A stretch of DNA of 64,000 bases from Pseudochrobactrum saccharolyticum (GCF_008801715.1 NZ_VZPG01000001.1:1178001-1242000), one strand, 5' to 3'; shown: positions 55,296-64,000, counted from the stretch's first letter. Notes: generated by a model from the sequence alone, not told the origin. Program-made: numbers and translations.

Positions 55296-56342
55296 TTATT
55301 TAACCTGCATTACAGTACCGGCTGCAAATGCATCGCGCTGTTCTTTGCGCTCCGCTTCCGGTGCCGGAACCAGACCATAGTCTGCCAGCGGGCTTTCATC
55401 ACCAATCATCTGATCGGAAAGGAAGAATTCCACATATTCTTTCAGACCAGGGATCACGCCCAGATGCGCTTTCTTCACGTAGAAGAACAGCGGACGGGAA
55501 ACCGGATATTCGCCTTTGGCAATGGTTTCAACGCTTGGAACGATATCGTTCACAGTTGCAACCTTCAGCTTGTCAGCATTGTTTTCATAGAAGGACAGGC
55601 CGAATACGCCAACGCCGGTTTTATTAGCGCTGATACGGGCGAGTGTTTCGCTGTAGTCACCGTCAATATCAACAGCCTTGCCGTCTTTACGCACAGCGAT
55701 ACAGGTCTTGGCAGCTGCCTTGTCATCTGCACCACCGGCTTTGATGACTTCCAGCGCGCCGCTTTCTTTACAACCGTCAGCGAGCAGCTTTTCTTCGAAA
55801 ACTTCACGGGTACCGTGCTTTTCGCCCGGAATGTAAGCAGCAATATCCCAATCCGGCAGAGCGGCGTTAACCTGATTCCATTTGGTGTTCGGATTATCTA
55901 CCAACTTGCCGTCTACAACGATTTTCGCTGCAAGAGCCTTGTAAACATCAACCGGAGCCAGCTTCCAGTCCGGACCGTTAATGTCGGTTGCGAAAACGAT
56001 ACCGTCATAACCGATGCGTACTTCCTGAACATCTTTTACACCTGCATCGATGCAGGACTGCAGTTCAGAAGACTTCATTGCGCGGGATGCATTGGCGATA
56101 TCGATTGTGTTTTCGCCTACACCTTTACAGAAGTCTTTGATGCCTGCGCCCGAACCGCCGGATTCAATAACAGGGGTTTTGAAATCCGGATAGGTTTCGC
56201 CGAAAGTTTCAGCAACGATCTTGGCATATGGCAGAACGGTTGACGAACCGGCAACCTGAATCTGGTCGCGAGCCTGAGCGGCAGTAGCACCGGCTACAGC
56301 AGCAATTGCCAATGCAGCAGTCGTTGTAATCAGCTTGTTCAT
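55296..56342 (-). CDS. pstS: periplasmic phosphate-binding protein PstS
   Basis: A 348-residue high-affinity phosphate-binding protein. The signal peptide ends near residue 24 (TAAQA). Phosphate-binding stretches include VAGSSTVLPY (31-40), ESGGSGAGIKDF (61-72) and ANASRAMKSSE. Two Cys pairs are likely (near 70/96 and in GCKES/KTCIAVRK). First gene of the pst operon, with three tandem Pho-box units 63-95 bases upstream of the ATG. Confidence 0.95.
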   Translation of the reverse strand: MNKLITTTAALAIAAVAGATAAQARDQIQVAGSSTVLPYAKIVAETFGETYPDFKTPVIESGGSGAGIKDFCKGVGENTIDIANASRAMKSSELQSCIDAGVKDVQEVRIGYDGIVFATDINGPDWKLAPVDVYKALAAKIVVDGKLVDNPNTKWNQVNAALPDWDIAAYIPGEKHGTREVFEEKLLADGCKESGALEVIKAGGADDKAAAKTCIAVRKDGKAVDIDGDYSETLARISANKTGVGVFGLSFYENNADKLKVATVNDIVPSVETIAKGEYPVSRPLFFYVKKAHLGVIPGLKEYVEFFLSDQMIGDESPLADYGLVPAPEAERKEQRDAFAAGTVMQVK

Positions 56343-56404
56343 AGGAGCAGCTCCAGTTAGAAGAATGAGGTAACGTTTTGGACGTTACCAGCCATCTACG
56401 CGCT

Positions 56405-56437
56405 CTATATAACAGCTATATGACACTAATATTACAG
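56405..56437 (-). promoter_or_regulatory. three tandem Pho-box units before pstS
   Basis: Read on the minus strand there are three adjoining 11-base units: CTGTAATATTA, GTGTCATATAG, CTGTTATATAG. They match the Pho-box unit (CTGTCATAWAW): a 7-base recognition half plus a 4-base A/T-rich spacer. This is the expected PhoB target. Confidence 0.85.
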
Positions 56438-56547
56438 GTTTGTATCAGTGCTCAATTCAGCATTTTATAATAAAAAAATGCAGTTTCCCGAACGACCAAT
56501 ACAGAGCCAAAAAATTCAGACCTTGAAAGCAAAATGAAAACAATCGG

Positions 56548-57744
56548 TTAGGATGGCTTCGCTTTTTCCTCACCGGTTTCGTTCTCATCTTCTGTGGTCT
56601 GCGCCGACAAGAAATTGCCCACATGGCGCAATGTTTCAAAGTGGTCACAGAAAACTTTTATGACAACCAGAAGCGGCACCGCTATCAGGGCGCCGATGAA
56701 GCCCCACAGCCATGACCAGAAGGCAACGGCTACAAAAACCGCAACCGTATTCAGTTCAAGACGCCGGCCGATAATGGTCGGTGTCACAATCTGCCCTTCG
56801 AGAATATTACAGGCCAGCACAAAAGCCGGAGCCAGCATGGCATAGGCGATCTGGTCAAAGGACACGATGGCAATGATCCCGACCACGACAATTGTCGTCA
56901 ATGCGCCGATATAGGGCAGGAAATTAAGCAGCGCCGCCATCACACCGAAGACAAACGGTGTCGGCATCCCCAATGCCCACAGCCCAAGACTGATTGTCAG
57001 TCCCAAAAGCCCGTTAATAACCGTGATCGTCAGCAGATAGCTGGAAATAACCTGTTCCACATCATAGACGACACGCAAAGCCCGCTTCTTTTCGCTCAGC
57101 TTGCCAAAAGACTGGATGATCTTTTCATAGAACATGGTTCCCGAGGCAAGAATGAACAGTGTCAGGATAAATGTCACTGCAATTGTCGTGCCGCCTGACA
57201 AGACATTGCCCGCAGCCTGTGAAAGAATGCCGGGCTGCGCCAGCGAAACTGTCTGCACTTTCGGGTCTTGTCCCATTTGTGCGACCTGATCGACTTGCTT
57301 GCTGATATTAAGTAAATGTTCTGCCGGTGCGCGCAAACGGTGCAGTTTCTCTGTCAGCTCCCGCCCGATCTCCGGTGCTTCACTCACCATTTCCGTAACC
57401 GGCCCGCTTAAAAGATAGCCGGTCACTCCGATGAAGGAGAAAGAAAAGACCACAAGCAGAGTGGCCGAAATAGCTTCGGAAATGCCGAGTCGTTTTTTGG
57501 AGAAACGGACAATCGGTGTCAGCATCAGCGCCAGCAAAATGGCCAGCGTGACCGGCATGAAAAAATCCCGTGCAAAATACAGCGCATAAACCAGCATCAT
57601 CAGAAAAATACCGGTCAGCATTGCGCGGCCTGTACGCACATATTTCGTCAGATTTTGCAGATTTCCGCTTTCAGGCAAAGGATGCGCCGGATAAATCAGC
57701 TCATTTTCAGCATCGGATATCGACGTCTTATTATCATGCGGCAT
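56548..57744 (-). CDS. AI-2E family transporter (UPF0118 permease)
   Basis: A 398-residue membrane protein: a polar N-terminus (1-38), about seven to eight membrane segments in the usual UPF0118 arrangement (pairs near 40-85 and 95-115, a long amphipathic periplasmic or cytoplasmic stretch about 115-190, then segments from 190 onward), including GALTTIVVVGIIAI and FIGALIAVPLLVVIK. Members export AI-2 in E. coli or act as Na+/H+ antiporters, so the substrate cannot be named. The ATG at 57744 was chosen because GGGGAGG ends 9 bases upstream; an ATG at 57750 is too close. Confidence 0.82.
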   Translation of the reverse strand: MPHDNKTSISDAENELIYPAHPLPESGNLQNLTKYVRTGRAMLTGIFLMMLVYALYFARDFFMPVTLAILLALMLTPIVRFSKKRLGISEAISATLLVVFSFSFIGVTGYLLSGPVTEMVSEAPEIGRELTEKLHRLRAPAEHLLNISKQVDQVAQMGQDPKVQTVSLAQPGILSQAAGNVLSGGTTIAVTFILTLFILASGTMFYEKIIQSFGKLSEKKRALRVVYDVEQVISSYLLTITVINGLLGLTISLGLWALGMPTPFVFGVMAALLNFLPYIGALTTIVVVGIIAIVSFDQIAYAMLAPAFVLACNILEGQIVTPTIIGRRLELNTVAVFVAVAFWSWLWGFIGALIAVPLLVVIKVFCDHFETLRHVGNFLSAQTTEDENETGEEKAKPS

Positions 57745-57846
57745 CTGCATCCGCCTCCCCCTCATTCCTATGCGGATTATTCCCGCTATGCCGGTAAATT
57801 AAGGGAGACAGCAATGCCGTCAATATAAAGCGATAAATATAGTCCG

Positions 57847-57868
57847 CCAGCCGGCATGATCCGGCTGG
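57847..57868. terminator. hairpin after the EamA gene
   Basis: CCAGCCGG (57847-57854) pairs with CCGGCTGG (57861-57868). There is no T-run, so terminator function is doubtful. Confidence 0.3.
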
Positions 57869-57887
57869 TTCAAAGCAAAAGCATATC

Positions 57888-58736
57888 TTAATTCAGCACC
57901 AGCCAGCCGGAAATCAGGATGACGACAGCACCGGCCAGCATGTGAATTTCCACCGGAGCGTTAAACAGTAATGCCCCATAGAACAGTCCCCAGATAATCT
58001 GGCTATATTGAACGGGCGCAACAATCGCGGCAGATCCCAGACGGAACGCTTTAACAATCATCGTCTGCGCAAAAGCAATCAGCCCGCCGCCGAGAAGCGC
58101 CAGCCCCAGATCCTGCCACTGCGGTGTAATCAGGCCGTTATAAAGCGCCAGCAATCCGGCAAAACAGGACTGGACAATCAGCAGAGCAACAACCAGCGCC
58201 TTATCGGACTCATCGCTTTTGGCACGGCGCAGCAAAACCTGCGCAATGGCGAAAAACAATGCCGAACCCAAAGCGGCCAGATGCCCCGCAGACAATGGTG
58301 CCGCGCCCGGCTGCAAAATCCAGATCACACCGGCGAAGCCGAGAAGAACGCCGAACCAGCCCCGCAAGGAGAGGCGCTCTCCCACCATGATAAAAGCGAC
58401 AATCGCGACAAAAATCGGGGACAAAAAGCCCAAAACATAGGCTTCAGCCAGCGGCAAAGCCGAAAACGCATAATAGATCAGCAGCGTATTCATCGACAAC
58501 AACAACGCACGGCCAAAGGCCAGTTTTGGATAAACCGGCAGCAAACGCTTTGCCTGCCCGCTGAGACAGCCATGAACAACAATGAAGGACAGAGCAAAAA
58601 CGGACAGCAAAAATGTTGTCTCATAAACACCGATGCGGGCGCTCAGTGTTTTGACAATTGTATCCGCCCCTGAAAATGCTGTGAAAGCAATAAAGGCGAT
58701 CAAAGCTGCGCGGAGATTATGCGTTTGCGTATTCAT
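57888..58736 (-). CDS. EamA/DMT-family transporter
   Basis: A 282-residue drug/metabolite transporter with ten predicted membrane segments arranged as two EamA repeats (about 5-135 and 145-280; WFGVLLGFAGVIWIL and FAQTMIVKAFRLGSAAIVAPVQYSQIIWG, the latter in two pieces, are typical). Such proteins export amino acids, nucleosides or other small metabolites; the substrate is not predictable. The start at 58736 gives the usual N-terminus; the frame to 58832 adds non-membrane residues and has no ribosome site. Confidence 0.82.
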   Translation of the reverse strand: MNTQTHNLRAALIAFIAFTAFSGADTIVKTLSARIGVYETTFLLSVFALSFIVVHGCLSGQAKRLLPVYPKLAFGRALLLSMNTLLIYYAFSALPLAEAYVLGFLSPIFVAIVAFIMVGERLSLRGWFGVLLGFAGVIWILQPGAAPLSAGHLAALGSALFFAIAQVLLRRAKSDESDKALVVALLIVQSCFAGLLALYNGLITPQWQDLGLALLGGGLIAFAQTMIVKAFRLGSAAIVAPVQYSQIIWGLFYGALLFNAPVEIHMLAGAVVILISGWLVLN

Positions 58737-59420
58737 ATTGTCACTGCCGTAAAGGTGCCTGGCCTTAAAAATATGGGGCCATAAATGTGCGGGTTTTCGG
58801 AGAGTATTCCGGCAGACTGGCGCTCCCCACACTCAGCCCCCTTCACATTCAGCATGTGACGTCAGATCAATTATCGGCACCAAAGCATAGTCTGAAACAT
58901 AAGGCTCTGTTGCGAGCGCGACGTTACTGTTTCTTTTGAAGAAAGCAAGAGAGCTGTTTCGATTTCAACAATGGCCCGTATCTATTCTTATCAGCAGCTT
59001 TGCAGATGCAATTTTATAACATTTTAAAACTCTCATACGCACGAAACTTTCAAGCATTTAAAGAATACAAGCCAATGCCTCATAAATTGCCCGCCAGCCA
59101 GTAGACAAAACCGATTTATCGGCATAGGCCGTTTACGTTAAAGTCAAAGAACCTCTCTGTTCAGGCATTTTTCAGGCTGCATCTCCCGATCAGTCAGGCT
59201 GTAGTTAAACACATGGTCTGGCTCTGTGCGCCGGATAATATCTGCGGCAGCAGAGTGTTTTTCGTTTCCTTTTTAGAGAACGGCAACACCGGATAAAGCG
59301 TATCGCCTGAAACAGAACGGATAAACGTGTCTCCCAAGACGTTTCCGTTTTCAGTTTCTCAGGCCGATATTTCGCTTTGCAAAATCCGGTTTTGCTTTTT
59401 GGTGTAAGATTGGATTTGAA
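58737..59420. other. 684-base intergenic region between divergent transporter genes
   Basis: I see no supported gene, tRNA or complete mobile element. It is mixed in composition, with a CGGCATAGGCCGTTTACG stretch near 59120 and an AT-rich end before the KgtP-like gene. The divergent promoters must lie here. It may hold a decayed gene or a small RNA. Confidence 0.4.
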
Positions 59421-60743
59421 ATGTCGCCTAAAGACAATGCTTCACCGGCTCATTCGCCGGCGCCGGAGCTCGACCGAAAAACCCGCATAAAATCTATTCT
59501 CGGCGGTTCTGCCGGTAATCTTGTTGAGTGGTATGACTGGTATGTCTATGCTGCTTTTACGCTTTATTTTGCGCCTAAATTCTTCCCGTCAGGCAACCAG
59601 ACAGCCGAGCTTCTGAGTGCTGCTGCCGTGTTTGCAGTCGGCTTCCTGATGCGCCCGATCGGCGCATGGATCATGGGTATTTATGCCGACCGCAAAGGCC
59701 GCAAAGCCGGTCTGACCCTTTCTGTTACGCTGATGTGTATCGGCTCGCTGATTATTGCAGTGACACCGGCCTATGAAACAATTGGCGTTATGGCTCCGGC
59801 ATTGCTGGTTTTTGCCCGCCTGTTGCAGGGTCTGAGTGTGGGTGGTGAATATGGCGCCAGCGCCACTTATTTGAGCGAGATGGCTGGCAAAAGCCGTCGC
59901 GGTTTCTTCTCCAGCTTCCAATATGTGACCCTGATTGCCGGTCAGCTGACCGCACTTGGTGTATTGCTGATCCTTCAGCGTCTTCTCACACCGGAACAGC
60001 TCGGTGAATGGGGCTGGCGTATTCCGTTCTTCATCGGCGGTCTGCTGGCGATCTTCGTATTCTGGGTTCGCCGTGGTCTTGTGGAAACAAAATCATTCGA
60101 TAATGCCAAAACCAGCGACAAGCCACGCTCCAGCGGTTTTGCCCTGTTCAAGCATTATCCGAAAGAAGCCTTCACCGTTCTGGCACTGACAGCCGGTGGT
60201 ACGCTGGCATTCTACACATACACAACCTATCTGCAGAAATTCCTCGTCAACACTTCCGGTTTCAGCAAGGAATCCGCCAGTGAAATCACGGCGCTCGCGC
60301 TGCTGATCTTCATGCTGATCCAGCCGCTGGCCGGCGCGCTTTCCGACCGCGTTGGCCGCAAGCCGCTGATGATCGGTTTCGGCGTGATGGGCGTGCTGTT
60401 TACCTATCCGATCTTCTCCACCCTCTCGACAACAACCAATCCATATGTGGCTTTCGGTTTGTCGCTGGCAGGTCTGATTATCGTGACCGGTTACACCTCG
60501 ATCAATGCGGTGGTGAAGGCAGAAATGTTCCCTGCACATATCCGTGCGCTTGGCGTTGCTCTGCCTTATGCGCTGGCCAATACGATTTTCGGTGGTACCG
60601 CTGAATGGGTAGCGCTGAAATTCAAACTCTCCGGCTATGAAACATGGTTCTTCTGGTATGTGACAATCATGATCGGTCTTTCGCTGATTATCTATATCCG
60701 CATGAAAGAAACCCGTGATCACAGCCTGATCCACGAAGATTGA
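59421..60743 (+). CDS. kgtP: KgtP-like dicarboxylate (alpha-ketoglutarate) MHS permease
   Basis: A 440-residue major facilitator protein of the metabolite:H+ symporter group. It resembles E. coli KgtP closely along its length: GNLVEWYDWYVYAAFTLYFA (res about 33-52), VGFLMRPIGAWIMGIYADRKGRK, ARLLQGLSVGGEYGASATYL, and KAEMFPAHIRALGVALPYA (each quoted in part). Twelve membrane segments are expected. It likely takes up 2-oxoglutarate or a related organic acid with H+. A strong terminator follows, shared with guaD. Confidence 0.8.
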   Translation: MSPKDNASPAHSPAPELDRKTRIKSILGGSAGNLVEWYDWYVYAAFTLYFAPKFFPSGNQTAELLSAAAVFAVGFLMRPIGAWIMGIYADRKGRKAGLTLSVTLMCIGSLIIAVTPAYETIGVMAPALLVFARLLQGLSVGGEYGASATYLSEMAGKSRRGFFSSFQYVTLIAGQLTALGVLLILQRLLTPEQLGEWGWRIPFFIGGLLAIFVFWVRRGLVETKSFDNAKTSDKPRSSGFALFKHYPKEAFTVLALTAGGTLAFYTYTTYLQKFLVNTSGFSKESASEITALALLIFMLIQPLAGALSDRVGRKPLMIGFGVMGVLFTYPIFSTLSTTTNPYVAFGLSLAGLIIVTGYTSINAVVKAEMFPAHIRALGVALPYALANTIFGGTAEWVALKFKLSGYETWFFWYVTIMIGLSLIIYIRMKETRDHSLIHED

Positions 60744-60753
60744 GAATAATGAG

Positions 60754-60787
60754 CCGGCCGGAAATCACTTTCCGGCCGGTTTTCTTT
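60754..60787. terminator. bidirectional terminator, kgtP-like versus guaD
   Basis: CCGGCCGGAAA (60754-60764) pairs with TTTCCGGCCGG (60769-60779), then TTTTCTTT. Confidence 0.9.
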
Positions 60788-62108
60788 AAACTGCTTTTAC
60801 AGGGTGACCAGCCACATAGGTTTCCACAATCGCACGGTCATCCCCGAGTGTCTGCAACAGGAACAATTCCTGCGCCAAATTGGAACCCGCATCCATACGC
60901 AGCCGCATCGCAGATGTGGCACGACTGTCCAAAATCACGAAATCCGCTTCTGTACCCGCATCCAGCGTACCGATCCTGTCTTCCATCGACAGTGCCCGCG
61001 CATTGCCCAAAGTCATCATATAGAATGAACTGAGCGGATTGAGCCGCTGGCCACGCAATTGCAGCACTTTATAGCCCTCATCCAGCGTTTTCAGCATCGA
61101 CCAGCTGGTGCCGCCGCCAATGTCTGTGGCTACGCCAATACGCACACCGGCATCACGCAAACCGTCGCGGTCAAACAAGCCGCTGCCGAGAAACAGATTG
61201 GAAGTCGGGCAGAACACCGCCACAGACCGGCTATCAGCCAGCACCTTCACTTCCCGCTCAGACAAATGAATGGAATGCCCGAGCAAGGTCTTATCTCCGA
61301 GCAGGCCATAATGCTCATAAATGCCGGTATAATCCGGTGCATCGGGATAGAGCGAACAGGTAAATTCAATCTCGGCATGGTTCTCAGACAGATGGGTCTG
61401 TACGTAACATTCCGGATGCTCACGCACCAAAGCCTGCGCCGCCTCAAGCTGCGCCGGTGTTGAAGTAATCGCAAAACGCGGCGTAATCGCATAATCCAAC
61501 CGCCCTTTGCCACGCCAGCGGGCAATCAGCGCCTTACTGTCATCATAGGAAGATTGTGCCGTATCGCACAAAGCGGCAGGTGCATTGCGATCCATCATCA
61601 CCTTACCGGCAATGTTGCGCATATTCAGCCGCTCACTGGCGCGAAAAAATACATCCACACTTTGCGGGTGCACAGAACCATAGGCCACAACAGTCGTGGT
61701 GCCGTGACGCAATAATTCATCAATAAAGCGTTCGGCAATATGCTCACCGAATTGCTCATCAGCATATTTCTGCTCTTCGATAAAAGTATAATCATTGAGC
61801 CAGTCCAGCAGTTCTGCCGCGTAAGACGCAACCACTTGGCTTTGCGGGAAATGGATATGTGTATCAATAAAACCGGGCAGGATCAGATGCGGGCGATGAT
61901 CGGTTTCCGGTGTGTCCGCTGATTTTTGTGCCGCAACGGTCGCATAATCACCGACGGCTTTAATTAACCCGTCTTCAACAAGCAGTGCGCCGTCTTCATG
62001 ATAGATATAAGACGCTGTATCGCTGATATCCTGCGGTTCATTGATAAAACTCAGAACACGCCCGCGGATAAGACGCTGATTATACTTTTGTGTCATATTC
62101 ACAGACAT
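60786..62108 (-). CDS. guaD: guanine deaminase
   Basis: A 440-residue amidohydrolase converting guanine to xanthine. Metal ligands are in PGFIDTHIHFPQ (His84, His86), QTHLSENHAEI and GHSIHLSE; the family signature FCPTSNLFLGSG and catalytic DIGGGTSWSML follow. It belongs to the GuaD group rather than cytosine or chlorohydrolase relatives because of the HFPQ and NLFLGSG stretches. GAGG lies about 10 bases before the ATG. It is 53 bases after puuD on the same strand, so the two are probably co-transcribed. Confidence 0.93.
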   Translation of the reverse strand: MSVNMTQKYNQRLIRGRVLSFINEPQDISDTASYIYHEDGALLVEDGLIKAVGDYATVAAQKSADTPETDHRPHLILPGFIDTHIHFPQSQVVASYAAELLDWLNDYTFIEEQKYADEQFGEHIAERFIDELLRHGTTTVVAYGSVHPQSVDVFFRASERLNMRNIAGKVMMDRNAPAALCDTAQSSYDDSKALIARWRGKGRLDYAITPRFAITSTPAQLEAAQALVREHPECYVQTHLSENHAEIEFTCSLYPDAPDYTGIYEHYGLLGDKTLLGHSIHLSEREVKVLADSRSVAVFCPTSNLFLGSGLFDRDGLRDAGVRIGVATDIGGGTSWSMLKTLDEGYKVLQLRGQRLNPLSSFYMMTLGNARALSMEDRIGTLDAGTEADFVILDSRATSAMRLRMDAGSNLAQELFLLQTLGDDRAIVETYVAGHPVKAV

Positions 62109-62161
62109 GAAAATACCCTCGCTGAAAAGCAGAAATAATCAATATTACAACATCGTTTTGA

Positions 62162-63394
62162 TCAGGGTTTAGAAGCTGAAGCGGTCTCATACCAGCGCCG
62201 CAACAACAGACGCTCCTCCGCACTCATACCGGTGAGATTGGCAGGCGGCATGGCATGGGAGCGCGCTGCATTGAGATAGATTTCTTTGGCATGGGCAGCG
62301 ATCGCAACATCACTGTCGAGAATGACACCCTTTGGTGGTACCAGAATACCCTCCCATGACGGCTCCGCCGTATGGCACATGGAACAACGCCCCAAAACCG
62401 TATCGCGCACCGTCGCAAATTCCGGCGTATTGATGTATTTTTGCTGGAGTGTCGAGGCTTGCGCCTCTCCGGCATTATCCAGCTGTTTCGGCTCGGTGGA
62501 AAGCCACATAATCACGATAAACAACAGAACAGTTGCCAGCCATGTCCAAGTCGGACTGCCTTTGCGCGCGTGACGGGTATTGAACCAATGGCGGATTGTT
62601 ACCCCCATCAGAAACACCAGCGATGCAATAATCCAGTTATATTTCGTGCCGAATGCCAGAGGATTATGGTTCGACAACATCAGGAAGATAACCGGCAGCG
62701 TCAGATAGTTATTATGGGTGGAACGCTGCTTGGCGATCACGCCATATTTGGGGTCAGGTGTGCGTCCGGCAATCAGATCCGCGACCACTTTCTTCTGGTT
62801 CGGAATGATAATCATGAACACATTCGCGGACATGATGGTGGCGGTGAAAGCGCCCAGATGCAGGAAGGCCGCGCGTCCGGTAAACAGCTGCGTATAGCCC
62901 CATGCCATAAGAACCAGCACAAAATAGAGGATCACCATCAATTGGGTGGTATTGCGCCCGAGCGGAGATTTGCACAACAGATCATAAATGATCCAGCCAC
63001 CGGCAATGGAAGCCAGTGAAATGATGATCGCCGTGGTGCGGGAGACATTCAGCACCTGCGGATCAATCAGATAGAGATCAGCACTGCCGTAATAGACAAT
63101 GGCCAAAAGCGCAAAGCCTGACAGCCACGTGGCATAGGATTCCCATTTGAACCAGATCAGGTCTTCCGGCATCCGCGACGGTGCCACCAGATATTTCTGA
63201 ATGTGATAGAAACCGCCACCGTGAACCTGCCATTCCTCACCATAGGCACCGGGCGGCAGATCGGGCGCTTTGCGCAAGCCCAGATCAAGAGCAATGAAAT
63301 AGAAAGATGAGCCGATCCACGCAATTGCGGTGATAACGTGGAGCCAGCGGGCAGCAAAGCCAAGCCAGTCCCACGCGATTGCCAGTTCAAACAT
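62162..63394 (-). CDS. puuD: urate hydroxylase PuuD (membrane urate oxidase with cytochrome c domain)
   Basis: A 410-residue membrane protein: about eight helices in the first 300 residues (WLGFAARWLHVITAIAWIGSSFYF at the start, in part), then a periplasmic cytochrome c domain with haem motif CSMCH (337-341) and a likely Met ligand near 382 (SHAMPPAN). PuuD oxidises urate to 5-hydroxyisourate, passing electrons to the respiratory chain instead of making hydrogen peroxide. The ATG at 63394 has GGGGAGG 5 bases upstream; the longer frame to 63430 was rejected. It pairs with guaD in purine breakdown. Confidence 0.92.
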   Translation of the reverse strand: MFELAIAWDWLGFAARWLHVITAIAWIGSSFYFIALDLGLRKAPDLPPGAYGEEWQVHGGGFYHIQKYLVAPSRMPEDLIWFKWESYATWLSGFALLAIVYYGSADLYLIDPQVLNVSRTTAIIISLASIAGGWIIYDLLCKSPLGRNTTQLMVILYFVLVLMAWGYTQLFTGRAAFLHLGAFTATIMSANVFMIIIPNQKKVVADLIAGRTPDPKYGVIAKQRSTHNNYLTLPVIFLMLSNHNPLAFGTKYNWIIASLVFLMGVTIRHWFNTRHARKGSPTWTWLATVLLFIVIMWLSTEPKQLDNAGEAQASTLQQKYINTPEFATVRDTVLGRCSMCHTAEPSWEGILVPPKGVILDSDVAIAAHAKEIYLNAARSHAMPPANLTGMSAEERLLLRRWYETASASKP

Positions 63395-63488
63395 GCATTC
63401 CTCCCCGATATGCAGCAGACCGTCTGCCACTATAGGGGAAGAATCAGCTTAAGCGCCAGATGGTTATATGCGGCACAATGAACAGCAG

Positions 63489-64000
63489 TTAAAACCGCAG
63501 CGCAGCTACACGTTCCGGCAGTTTCGTAATGGTTTCCGCATCCACATTGGCAAAGGCAAAGCGCAGGAAGTCCTGTTGCCCTGCACCAAAATAAGCGCCG
63601 GGAATGGTGATAATCCCGCAGGTCTTTGCCAGTTTCTCTGACACAGCCGCAGATTCCACTCCTTTGAATGGATGGCGGACAAAGGCGAAATAGGCGCCTA
63701 CGGAAATGGCTTCCCAGCCTTCCATTTGCGCAATTGCACTACGCAAAGCCTGTGCCCGATGCGCAATTTCGCGGCGGTTTTCATTGCGCCATTCAGTCAG
63801 CGGTTCAATCGCCTGCGCAATTGCGGCCTGCGGCGGCAAAGGCGCACAAATCTGCAGATTGTCCATGATCTTAGCAATCTCGCCAATCACAGCTTCCGCC
63901 GCAATAATTGCACCAAGGCGATGCCCCGGAATACAGAAGGATTTGGAAAAGCTGTAAAGCTGGATCAGATAATCATTCCAGTCAGCCTCATCGAACAAAT
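63489..64000 (-). CDS. PLP-dependent aminotransferase, C-terminal part (cut by window edge)
   Basis: The C-terminal 170 or so residues of a class I/II aminotransferase. The pyridoxal-phosphate lysine is in YSFSKSFCIPGHRLGA near the window edge; the phosphate-binding Arg is in the same stretch. The C-terminal small domain holds GAYFAFVRHPF and DFLRFAFAN. The frame is open through the right edge and the start lies beyond. It reads with puuD and guaD, and about 95 bases separate it from puuD. The amino-acid substrate cannot be told from this part. Confidence 0.85.
   Translation of the reverse strand, partial: LFDEADWNDYLIQLYSFSKSFCIPGHRLGAIIAAEAVIGEIAKIMDNLQICAPLPPQAAIAQAIEPLTEWRNENRREIAHRAQALRSAIAQMEGWEAISVGAYFAFVRHPFKGVESAAVSEKLAKTCGIITIPGAYFGAGQQDFLRFAFANVDAETITKLPERVAALRF

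Noticed and set aside
58905-58930. GGCTCTGTTGC, like an IS6-family end
   Set aside because: Only one end is seen, with no transposase and no matching inverted repeat.

Overview
The window looks like a stretch of chromosome from an alphaproteobacterium of the order Hyphomicrobiales, close to Brucella/Ochrobactrum/Pseudochrobactrum. The evidence is the run of housekeeping genes in rhizobial/Brucella order (miaB-phoH-ybeY-corC-like-lnt-XRE-metK-trmB-rimP-nusA-ylxR-infB-rbfA-truB-rpsO-pnp), an Irr-type Fur regulator beside fabA-fabB-fabI, CtrA-like and EcfG-like promoter sites, and 108-bp palindromic intergenic repeats of the RIME/Bru-RS kind. Base composition looks near 50% GC, lower than Brucella itself. 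The genus is an inference. No tRNA, rRNA, insertion sequence, prophage or CRISPR array was seen.

Layout. 1-11.5 kb: a Tad/Flp (Cpa) pilus locus. Two pseudopilin-like TadE genes and an orphan secretin-N-domain protein lie on the minus strand; cpaA, cpaB, cpaC, cpaD, cpaE, cpaF, tadB and tadC lie on the plus strand, and a TPR lipoprotein (TadD) on the minus strand closes it. No major Flp pilin gene is visible. 11.7-16.5 kb: an M17 aminopeptidase, a MarR regulator overlapping an NlpC/P60 peptidase, a 2-hydroxyacid dehydrogenase and an SH3-domain secreted protein. 16.7-37.4 kb: the RNA modification, transcription and translation block. 37.4-44.4 kb: a Cys-rich small protein, an RsmC-like methyltransferase, fabI-fabB-fabA, irr, then plsC-rimI-tsaB with overlapping ends. 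44.7-49.4 kb: dps, a class-C-type serine hydrolase, an M29 aminopeptidase, a small lipoprotein and a SleB-like wall hydrolase. 49.9-56.3 kb: pstS-pstC-pstA-pstB-phoU-phoB, reading leftward, with three tandem Pho-box units before pstS and no phoR. 56.5-64 kb: an AI-2E-family permease, an EamA exporter, a KgtP-like permease, guanine deaminase, urate hydroxylase PuuD and the C-terminal part of an aminotransferase.

How it fits together. The pilus block encodes prepilin processing (CpaA), outer-membrane secretin and pilotin-like parts (CpaC/CpaD/TadD), polar localisation (CpaE) and the motor and platform (CpaF/TadB/TadC). The central block couples rRNA/tRNA maturation to initiation and RNA decay. 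The fab genes supply anaerobic-type unsaturated fatty acid synthesis and PlsC uses the acyl chains. The Pst-Pho block is a phosphate-starvation regulon. GuaD and PuuD are two steps of purine breakdown (guanine to xanthine; urate oxidation). The most informative non-coding signals are the Pho boxes, a GGAAC-N16-CGTT promoter before dps, a TTAA-N7-TTAA CtrA site before the wall hydrolase, and four families of short palindromic repeats. One family shows compensatory changes and others reach into upstream stop codons. I did not find a clearly new multi-gene system; most of the window is conserved core genome.
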